Assembly: GCA_021737425.1 (NCBI GenBank)
Contig: JAIPDZ010000003.1
Location: 1-46,559 of the forward strand
Direction of reading: 5' to 3'
Origin: Deltaproteobacteria bacterium
Lineage (GTDB): Bacteria; Desulfobacterota; DSM-4660; Desulfatiglandales; Desulfatiglandaceae
DNA length: 46,559 nucleotides
Both the position numbers and the translations under genes were made by a program. Of the stretch, positions 40,241 through 46,559 are shown one piece after another (the first letter of the stretch is position 1; each line of letters opens with the position of its first letter). The notes under the pieces were generated by a model that did no database searches, had not been told where the DNA came from, and worked only from the letters and a program-made list of their open reading frames with translations.

Positions 40241-41404
40241 GAGGTAGGGTTTTCGCCATTCCAGGAAGTCCATAAGGTCCGGTAGCCATCGCTCCCTGAG
40301 CCCGGGGAGGGGCTCACCGGACTCCAGGCTGTGTCTGAGGGATACATCGCCCATGATCATATCGATGGGCTTTTTTTTGTATTCATACTCGTAGGGCGGA
40401 TCCTTCCATTTGAAGCTTGAGGGGTGGGTTTCCATAATGGCTCTCAACAGGCTTAGAGAGGTCAGGTAGGGTTGATAGGCGTGGGGATCAAGGATGTGTA
40501 TCATAAATCCGTGACATAGTTCCCCTGCCCACTTGTGGAAGGTGGGCCGAAACCGGTACTCCTGAAGTTTATATCCACGCCGGACTTCAGGAGACAGCCT
40601 GGCCTTGACGGCTCGTACATCCAGAAAAGGGGCCCCGAAGATTTCAAAAGGACGGCAGGTGCCCCTGCCCTCAGAGATATTGGTCCCTTCCCAGAGCACC
40701 TGCCCGGGATAGACCATGGCGGTTTCCAAGAGCGGCATGTTGGGCGAGGGCATGAGCCACCTCAATGGCATATGGTGCCATAGCATGTCTCGCCGCCAGC
40801 CCTTCACGGGGATCACCTCCAAGGCGATGTCAAGGTCGAAGACTTCCGTGAACAGGCGGGCCATCTCCCCCATGGTCAGCCCGTGACGCATGGGTAACCG
40901 GTAAGGCCCCACAAAGGAGTAACAGTCCGGATCCAGGAGGTTGCCTTCCACCATGTCCCCGCCCAGGGGATTGGGTCGATCCAGAACCACCACTTCTATC
41001 CCTGCCCGGGCCGCCGCCTTGAGACAGTTGAGCAGGGTGGCGGCAAAGGTGTACACCCGGGTCCCCACATCCTGGAGATCAACGATCAAGGTGTCGATCA
41101 GCCCGAGCATTTGGGGGTCCGGCTCTCTGGATTGGGAGTAGAGACTGAACACCGGGAGGTCCAGTGCAGGGTCAATGGAATCTTGCGTCTCCACCATGTT
41201 GTCCTGGTCTTCCCCGCCGTATCCGTGCTGGGGGCCGAAGAGGGCCTTGAGTTGTCCGGGAAAGCGGCGGCAAATGACATCCCTGGCACTGTCCAACCGA
41301 CTGTCCACAGAGGCCTGGTTGGCGAGAAGCCCCAACCGGTGACCCTTATGCCGGCCAGGGGATGGAGCGCCGAATTGATCCAGTCCAATACCTACAGGGG
41401 TCAT
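40232..41404 (-). CDS. namZ: DUF1343 protein, NamZ-like exo-beta-N-acetylmuramidase
   Basis: The product is about 390 residues and resembles NamZ: KGHRLGLLANQASVD near the start (family KRVGLITNxTGVD), LFGPQHGYGG with the E-H/Q-H-G motif, IDTLIVDLQDVGTRVYTF, VVVLDRPNPLGGDMVEGN, and LWEGTNISEGRGTCRPFEIFG, the strongest family signature. The enzyme removes terminal N-acetylmuramic acid from peptidoglycan fragments and serves wall recycling. No signal peptide is seen with this start. Start is uncertain: GTG at 41413 with AAAGGAAG upstream and TTG at 41440 are alternatives to ATG 41404. It stands alone. Confidence 0.85.
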   Translation of the reverse strand: MTPVGIGLDQFGAPSPGRHKGHRLGLLANQASVDSRLDSARDVICRRFPGQLKALFGPQHGYGGEDQDNMVETQDSIDPALDLPVFSLYSQSREPDPQMLGLIDTLIVDLQDVGTRVYTFAATLLNCLKAAARAGIEVVVLDRPNPLGGDMVEGNLLDPDCYSFVGPYRLPMRHGLTMGEMARLFTEVFDLDIALEVIPVKGWRRDMLWHHMPLRWLMPSPNMPLLETAMVYPGQVLWEGTNISEGRGTCRPFEIFGAPFLDVRAVKARLSPEVRRGYKLQEYRFRPTFHKWAGELCHGFMIHILDPHAYQPYLTSLSLLRAIMETHPSSFKWKDPPYEYEYKKKPIDMIMGDVSLRHSLESGEPLPGLRERWLPDLMDFLEWRKPYLLY

Positions 41405-41645
41405 GTTTACCACCAGGCTTCCTTTGGGAATAGGTCTCAATCGTTATGGGTGAAAGATCCCCTTCCATGAGGGGATAACACTCTGATAAGAATCCCTTTT
41501 TCAGAAATCGACTGTAGGCGGAATGCGACTGGGTGTCAAGGCCTAAAATGAACCTGTCATCCAGGGCACATGACACCAACCCGGATTGTATGCTATGAAA
41601 ATCCCCTCAGCGTTTCTACGGAAACCCCATGAAGGAGGACACCCC

Positions 41646-42596
41646 TTGTTCATCCGCTTTTTAGGGGGCAGGCCTTGCGGCACTGCTTTGGTCATGCATC
41701 TCCTGCTGTCGTCTTTTTTATTTGTCCTGGGGGCGGCGCCGGTTCATGCAGAGGAAATGTACCGGCTGGAGGCAAACGGGGTGCGCATAGGGTGTGCCCC
41801 CCGGCTCAAGCCCGTGGCAGAGGACCTGGCCAAGCTGTACCCCCTTATCCGGGATGAGGTGGAAGAAACCTTTGGCTGGCAAATCATCCGGACCCCCACT
41901 GTGATCCTGGTGGGCGATGGGGGACGGTTTGAGAAAATGTCGGGGAACCCCCTTATTGTCGCCTTTGCCCAACCCGATCAGGCCTTAATCGTCATGGACT
42001 GGTCAAAGTTGAAGGCGGATGTTGCCAAAACCCGGGACATCTTCAAGCATGAGCTTTGTCATTTGTGTATCCACCAGCATATCACCCGTGTCCCCGTGCC
42101 CAGGTGGCTGGATGAGGGGGTGGCCCAGTGGGCCAGTGACGGGGTGGGAGACATTCTCCTGGACCAGAAACGCTCCCAGCTCAACAGGGCGGCCTTCAAT
42201 GGCCGGTTTATTCCCCTTGGGCGGCTGGAAAGGGGGTTTCCGAGAGAAGAGCAACGTCTCCTGCTGGCCTATGAAGAGAGCAAGTATTTCATCCACTATA
42301 TCCTGGACCGATTTGGGAAAAAGGGCCTGTTAGACGTGCTTGGGCACATGCAGCAGGGAGAGACCGCCCCCCGGGCCATACAGAGCGTCTTTGCGGTCTC
42401 ACTGCGGGAACTGGAAGGGGACTGGCAACAGTCCGTAGAGCAAAGGGTATCGTGGTTCACCTTTGTGAGCTATTATCTCTACGAAATCCTGTTCGCCTTT
42501 GGCGGGCTGGTTACCCTTTTTGCCGGCATCAAGGTATTTCTGCGCAAGCGGGCCTATATGAAACAGGAGATGGAAACGCGCTTTGAAGAGCCGTAG
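41646..42596 (+). CDS. Peptidase MA-like zinc metalloprotease, exported and membrane-anchored
   Basis: The product of about 316 residues has a signal peptide (LVMHLLLSSFLFVLGAAPVHA), a gluzincin active site HELCHLCIHQ with the downstream Glu in WLDEGVAQWASD, as in peptidase MA family proteins, and a C-terminal membrane helix (EILFAFGGLVTLFAGIKVFL), giving a periplasmic enzyme tethered to the inner membrane. The middle of the HExxH box has Leu-Cys. Role unknown; relatives are often annotated only by domain. TTG at 41646 has AAGGAGG seven bases upstream, the best site here; ATG at 41595 would add 17 residues without one, and ATG at 41694 would shorten it. Confidence 0.8.
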   Translation: MFIRFLGGRPCGTALVMHLLLSSFLFVLGAAPVHAEEMYRLEANGVRIGCAPRLKPVAEDLAKLYPLIRDEVEETFGWQIIRTPTVILVGDGGRFEKMSGNPLIVAFAQPDQALIVMDWSKLKADVAKTRDIFKHELCHLCIHQHITRVPVPRWLDEGVAQWASDGVGDILLDQKRSQLNRAAFNGRFIPLGRLERGFPREEQRLLLAYEESKYFIHYILDRFGKKGLLDVLGHMQQGETAPRAIQSVFAVSLRELEGDWQQSVEQRVSWFTFVSYYLYEILFAFGGLVTLFAGIKVFLRKRAYMKQEMETRFEEP

Positions 42597-42722
42597 GGTC
42601 TGCTGAAGGATTGATTATTTGTGGGAAGTTCCGTATGCTGCCCAATAAGCGTAATGGGAGATCGGACCCCGATTTTTCATCCAACAAGACGTCAAGCCCA
42701 ATAAATCACCGGAGGTTACCCC

Positions 42723-44726
42723 ATGGATTTTCCCTATCTGTTTTCCCCCATAAAGATCAACCGGATGGAACTCAAAAACCGGATCGTGATGACCGCCATG
42801 CATTTGGGCTATACCCCGCAAGGCGAGGTCACCGACCGTCTGGTGGATTTTTACGCCCTGCGGGCCCAGGGCGGCGTAGGTCTCATCGTGGTGGGCGGGT
42901 GTCCCATTGATGAGATGGGCGGTATGGTGGGAATGATCGGCCTGAATGACGATCGCTTTATCCCCGGACTTGAGCGGTTAACCCGGGCCGTGCAGGAGGG
43001 AGGCGCCAAGATCGCGGCCCAGCTGTATCAGGCGGGGCGGTATACCCATTCCGCCATGATCGGGGGGAAGACCCCCTTTTCTGCGTCTGCGGTTCGATCC
43101 AGGTTGACCGGCGAAACCCCCAGGGCCCTGGATATGGACGAAATACCGGAGGTCCAGAACCGCTTTGCCCAGGGGGCGGTTCGCGCCCGGGCCGCGGGGT
43201 TTGATGCGGTGGAAATCCTGGGCAGCGCCGGCTATCTCATCAGCCAGTTTCTATCCTCGGTTACCAATATGCGCGAGGACGGCTACGGCGGCCCCTTGGA
43301 AAACCGGATGCGGTTCGGCCTGGAGGTGATGGAAAAGGTGCGGGGGGCGGTGGGTCCGGACTATCCGGTCATCCTCCGCATTGCGGGCAACGAGTTTATG
43401 AAGGGCGGAAACACCAATGAGGAGGCCAAAATCTTTGCCCGGGAGGCGGAAAATATAGGGGTTGACCTCTTTAATGTGACCGGCGGGTGGCATGAAACCC
43501 GTATCCCCCAGTTGACCATGTCCGTGCCCCGGGGGGCCTATGTGTATCTGGCCCAGGGGATCAAATCCGCGGTGAAGACCCCTGTGTTGGCCAGCAACCG
43601 CATCAACGATCCCCGGGTGGGAGAGGAAATCCTGCGAAATGGGCAGGCCGATATGGTCACCATGGCCCGGGGGCTCCTGGCCGATCCGGAATTGCCCCAA
43701 AAGGCCCTTCAAGGGAGCCCTGAGCGCATCTATCACTGCGTGGCCTGCAACCAGGGGTGTTTTGACAGCATCTTCAGGGGAAGACCGGCCACTTGCCTAA
43801 TCAATCCCCGGGCCGGCAGAGAGGCCGAAACCGTGGGTCAACCGGCAGATCCACCCAAAAGGATCTTGGTGATCGGCGGAGGCCCGGCCGGCATGAAGGC
43901 CGCATGTGTGGCCGCGGAAAGGGGGCATCAGGTGACCCTGATGGAAAAAACCGAACAGCTGGGCGGGCAACTTCTCTTAAACAGGTCCATACCGGACAGG
44001 GGAGAACTCCTGACCGCGGTTCAGGATTTAAAGAACAACCTAAGGGCCCTGGGTGTGGAGGTGCAACTCGGGGTGACGGCCGATCAAAACCGGGTCAGGA
44101 AACTGGCGCCTGAAGCCGTGGTGCTGGCATCCGGGGCCCGTCCGGTGACGCCGCAGATCCCCGGAATTGACAGCCCCCATGTGATCCAATCCTGGGAGGT
44201 GCTGGCGGATCGCAAGGGGGTGGGGACCCGGGTGGTGGTCCTGGGCGGGAATGCCGTGGGCCTGGAAACCGCGCTTTATCTCGCCGGCGTGGGCACCCTC
44301 ACCCCTGAGATGCTTCATTTCCTCATGGTCAACCGGGCCGAGTCCCTGGAGACCCTGACCGGTTTGTTGAATAAGGGCATCAAGGAAGTGACCGTGGTGG
44401 AAATGGAATCAAAGGCGGGCAAGGACGTGGGGTTGACCACCAAGTGGACCATCATGGCTGAATTAAAGCGCCTCGGGGTCCGGATCCTGACCGAGACCAA
44501 GGCCGTGGGGGTGGTGCCGGAAGGCCTTGAGACCCAGGGCAAAAACGGGAAATCGCTCATCCCCGCGGATTGGGTCGTGGTGGCGGCAGGATCCAGACCG
44601 GAAAACATCCTCCTGGACGAGCTTCAAGGCGTGGTTTCAAAAATCCATGTGATCGGGGATGCCCAAGACCCCCGAAATGCGCTTACGGCCATACGGGAAG
44701 GATTGGAGGCGGGGCTTTCGGTGTAG
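42723..44726 (+). CDS. 2,4-dienoyl-CoA reductase-type NADH:flavin oxidoreductase
   Basis: The 667-residue enzyme has the three-part FadH layout. The N-terminal TIM barrel binds FMN (FSPIKINRMELKNRIVMTAM, AAQLYQAGR, FLSSVTNMREDGYGG); the cluster motif CVACNQGCFDSIFRG plus CLINP supplies four cysteines for a 4Fe-4S centre; the C-terminal half holds FAD- and NAD-binding folds (VIGGGPAGMKAACVAAERGH, VLGGNAVGLETALYLA). It probably reduces an enoyl- or dienoyl-CoA or related unsaturated substrate with NAD(P)H. GGAGG precedes ATG. It is transcribed with the M48 protease that begins two bases after the stop. Substrate is not evident. Confidence 0.9.
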   Translation: MDFPYLFSPIKINRMELKNRIVMTAMHLGYTPQGEVTDRLVDFYALRAQGGVGLIVVGGCPIDEMGGMVGMIGLNDDRFIPGLERLTRAVQEGGAKIAAQLYQAGRYTHSAMIGGKTPFSASAVRSRLTGETPRALDMDEIPEVQNRFAQGAVRARAAGFDAVEILGSAGYLISQFLSSVTNMREDGYGGPLENRMRFGLEVMEKVRGAVGPDYPVILRIAGNEFMKGGNTNEEAKIFAREAENIGVDLFNVTGGWHETRIPQLTMSVPRGAYVYLAQGIKSAVKTPVLASNRINDPRVGEEILRNGQADMVTMARGLLADPELPQKALQGSPERIYHCVACNQGCFDSIFRGRPATCLINPRAGREAETVGQPADPPKRILVIGGGPAGMKAACVAAERGHQVTLMEKTEQLGGQLLLNRSIPDRGELLTAVQDLKNNLRALGVEVQLGVTADQNRVRKLAPEAVVLASGARPVTPQIPGIDSPHVIQSWEVLADRKGVGTRVVVLGGNAVGLETALYLAGVGTLTPEMLHFLMVNRAESLETLTGLLNKGIKEVTVVEMESKAGKDVGLTTKWTIMAELKRLGVRILTETKAVGVVPEGLETQGKNGKSLIPADWVVVAAGSRPENILLDELQGVVSKIHVIGDAQDPRNALTAIREGLEAGLSV

Positions 44727-44728
44727 AC

Positions 44729-45985
44729 ATGAACCTGTTTCTTATCCTCATCCTGGTCATTCTGATCGGTGAATATCTGCTGGGACTGACGGTGGATATT
44801 CTCAACATGCGGCACCTCAAGACGGAACTGCCCCCGGAGTTTGCAGACCATTATGATCAGAACCGGTATCAAAAATCCCAGGAATACCTCAAAGAGACCA
44901 CCCGGTTTGGAATTCTCACCGATTCCATTATCACCCCGCTGACCATTTTGTTTATCCTCCTGGGCGGATTCAACCTGGTGGATCGGTTCGCCCGCAGCTT
45001 TGATCTGGGAATGATCCCCACCGGGTTGATCTTTGCAGGGACCCTCATGCTGCTGTCCCAGTTGATCTCCATTCCCTGTTCCGCCTACAGCACCTTTGTA
45101 ATCGAGGAAAAATACGGCTTTAACCAGACCACTCCCAGGACCTTTGTCCTGGATATCCTCAAGTCCTGGGGCCTGGCCATCCTGATCGGCGGTCTGTTGT
45201 TCTCCGGGATTTTGTGGTTCTTTGACACGGCAGGCCCCTGGGCCTGGCTGTATTGCTGGATGGGGGTGACCGGGTTCCAGATATTCTTGATGTTCATTGC
45301 ACCCGTGGTCATTATGCCGCTGTTTAACAAATTCGTTCCCTTGGAAGATGGAGAGCTGAAAGAGGCCATTGAGGCCTATGCCCGAGCCCAGAAATTCAAG
45401 ATAAAAGGGGTGTTCTCCATGGACGGCTCCAAACGGTCCACCAAGTCCAATGCCTTTTTTACCGGCTTCGGCCGGTTCAGACGGATCGTGCTCTTTGACA
45501 CCCTGGTCCAAAAACATACCACGGATGAACTGGTATCCATCCTGGCCCATGAAATGGGGCATTACAAAAAGCGGCATATCCTCAAATCGCTGTTCATCTC
45601 CATTCTCTCCACAGGTCTGATGTTTTTTATCCTGTCTCTTTTCATCAACAACCGGGCCTTGTTTGATGCATTTCAGATGGACCATGTGTCCATATACGCC
45701 AGTCTGTTTTTTTTCGGCTTTTTGTACACCCCCATCGACATGATCCTCTCCATTTTCGGAAATTTGCTTTCCCGCAAGCATGAATACGAGGCGGATCGGT
45801 TTGCGGTCGATACCTATGGCAAGCCCCGGTCCATGATCCAGGCGTTGAAAAAACTGAGCGTGGACAATCTCTCCAACCTGACCCCGCATCCGCTCAAGGT
45901 CTTTTTGAGCTACTCGCATCCCCCGGTGCTGGAGCGGATTCGGACCATAGAAGGGATCCACTCAATGAGGAGGGATACGGGGTGA
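44729..45985 (+). CDS. M48 family membrane metalloprotease (Ste24-like)
   Basis: The 418-residue integral membrane protein has the Ste24/CAAX protease 1 layout: several membrane helices (first at residues 2-24), the zinc site LAHEMGHYKKRH and the third ligand region HEYEADRFAVDTYG, together with SNAFFTGFGRFRRIVLFDTL just before the HEMGH box, all typical of Ste24. The bacterial role is likely quality control or processing of membrane proteins. ATG at 44729 is two bases after the preceding stop; an open frame runs back to 44570 but overlaps the flavoenzyme gene and adds an implausible Arg-rich stretch. Confidence 0.92.
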   Translation: MNLFLILILVILIGEYLLGLTVDILNMRHLKTELPPEFADHYDQNRYQKSQEYLKETTRFGILTDSIITPLTILFILLGGFNLVDRFARSFDLGMIPTGLIFAGTLMLLSQLISIPCSAYSTFVIEEKYGFNQTTPRTFVLDILKSWGLAILIGGLLFSGILWFFDTAGPWAWLYCWMGVTGFQIFLMFIAPVVIMPLFNKFVPLEDGELKEAIEAYARAQKFKIKGVFSMDGSKRSTKSNAFFTGFGRFRRIVLFDTLVQKHTTDELVSILAHEMGHYKKRHILKSLFISILSTGLMFFILSLFINNRALFDAFQMDHVSIYASLFFFGFLYTPIDMILSIFGNLLSRKHEYEADRFAVDTYGKPRSMIQALKKLSVDNLSNLTPHPLKVFLSYSHPPVLERIRTIEGIHSMRRDTG

Positions 45986-46013
45986 TTCAACCACAATATA
46001 AAAAGGAGGAAAA

Positions 46014-46559
46014 ATGGGCGAACACATTCCCACCCGAGAAGAGGCCTATGCCCTGCTGACCGAATACAATACCCATGAAAGCCTTATCAAGCACGCCCTG
46101 GCCGTTGAGGGGGTCATGCGGTATTGCGCCCGCAAACGGGGCCAAGACGAGGACAAGTGGGGGATCATCGGGCTGGTTCACGACCTGGACTATGAGCAGT
46201 TTCCGGAGTTGCACTGTCAGAAGAGTGAAGAGATCCTAAAGGAGAGAGGCTGGCCCCAGGAATATATCCGGGCCGTGGTCAGCCACGGGTGGGGCATTTG
46301 TTCGGAGGTTAAACCCGAGACCGAACTGGAAAAGGTCCTTTATGCCATTGACGAGCTGACCGGCCTGGTGACCACCACGGCCCTGGTGCGGCCGTCCAAG
46401 AGCGTGATGGACCTCAAGGCCAAATCGGAGAAAAAGAAGTGGAAAGACAAGCGGTTTGCCGCCGGAGTGGACCGATCGGTGATCGAGAGGGGGGCGGACA
46501 TGCTGGGGGTGGAGCTCTCAGAGCTGATCACGGATACCATTATGGGGATGCGGGAGGTG
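46014..46559 (+). CDS. HD-domain phosphohydrolase-like protein, 3' end cut by the window
   Basis: The reading frame is open to the last base (182 codons). It shows YNTHESLIKHALAVEGVM with the first His, and GIIGLVHDLDYEQFP with the HD pair; VVSHGWGICSE adds a further His, as in HD-domain (HDIG-like) hydrolases, which cleave phosphate esters. The remainder (YAIDELTGLVTTTALVRP, MDLKAKSEKKKWKDKRFAAG) matches small HD proteins of about 185-195 residues, so only a few residues are missing. AAGGAGG lies six bases before ATG. It follows the M48 gene by 28 bases and is probably co-transcribed. Substrate unknown. Confidence 0.85.
   Translation, partial: MGEHIPTREEAYALLTEYNTHESLIKHALAVEGVMRYCARKRGQDEDKWGIIGLVHDLDYEQFPELHCQKSEEILKERGWPQEYIRAVVSHGWGICSEVKPETELEKVLYAIDELTGLVTTTALVRPSKSVMDLKAKSEKKKWKDKRFAAGVDRSVIERGADMLGVELSELITDTIMGMREV

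Noticed and set aside
44624-45961. 445-codon minus-strand frame over the M48 protease gene
   Set aside because: Antisense to HEMGH and membrane helices; Gln/Gly/His-rich shadow.
1-46559. CRISPR array, defence island or prophage
   Set aside because: No regularly spaced direct repeats, cas genes, integrase, terminase or restriction genes were seen.

Overview
The window reads as a chromosomal segment of an anaerobic Desulfobacterota (delta-proteobacterial) bacterium, probably a sulfate reducer or syntroph that degrades fatty, dicarboxylic or aromatic acids. This is inferred from a glutaconyl-CoA-decarboxylase-type carboxyltransferase, acyl-CoA enzymes, molybdenum-cofactor genes including a MoeA fused to a periplasmic-binding-like domain, a GspA/GspB pair, a complete tol-pal cluster and moderately high GC content. 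No rRNA, tRNA, CRISPR array, prophage or intact transposase was seen.

Layout. 1-7.4 kb: acyl-CoA catabolism. It holds the tail of a biotin-dependent carboxyltransferase, an HMG-CoA-lyase-like enzyme, a convergent three-gene operon (large crotonase, GcdA-like carboxyltransferase, second lyase-like protein), then an acyl-CoA dehydrogenase behind a strong promoter and a structured leader. 7.5-14 kb: an MsbA-type ABC exporter, an IHF/HU variant, and on the minus strand ppsA-fabH-hydrolase. 14.2-20 kb: cysteine desulfurase, isochorismatase-fold hydrolase and priA (overlapping genes), then a TlpA-like thioredoxin and an amidohydrolase. 20-28.7 kb: moaA under a probable Fur box, a PaaG-like enoyl-CoA hydratase/isomerase, gspA-gspB, an EF-G, an endonuclease III relative and an MscS channel. 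29.2-33.3 kb: a molybdenum operon moeA / moeA-PBP / ModE-like HTH / mobB. 33.4-39.1 kb: tolQ-tolR-tolA-tolB, then pal and cpoB, split by a terminator and a repeat element. 39.1-46.6 kb: thermonuclease, a 57-residue excisionase-type HTH protein, NamZ-like muramidase, a peptidase MA-like protein, a dienoyl-CoA-reductase-type flavoenzyme, an M48 membrane protease and an HD-domain protein cut by the window end.

How the genes work together. The first region supplies parts for acyl-CoA oxidation, carboxylation/decarboxylation and C-C cleavage. moaA plus the 29-33 kb operon make and insert pyranopterin cofactor, with built-in DNA-binding and ligand-binding modules suggesting feedback by molybdate or tungstate. 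The tol-pal genes tether the outer membrane. The rest is mostly housekeeping.

The most interesting non-genic signals are: a promoter followed by nested stem-loops with mutually exclusive pairing before the acyl-CoA dehydrogenase; two inverted-repeat elements 36 kb apart sharing an arm core in opposite polarity; a near-consensus Fur box at moaA; overlapping divergent promoters between fusA and the endonuclease III relative; and a dispersed intergenic repeat present twice. I did not find a clear-cut unknown defence or secretion system. The best candidates for undescribed biology are the structured leader, the unassigned GcdA/lyase/crotonase operon and the MoeA-PBP/HTH module.
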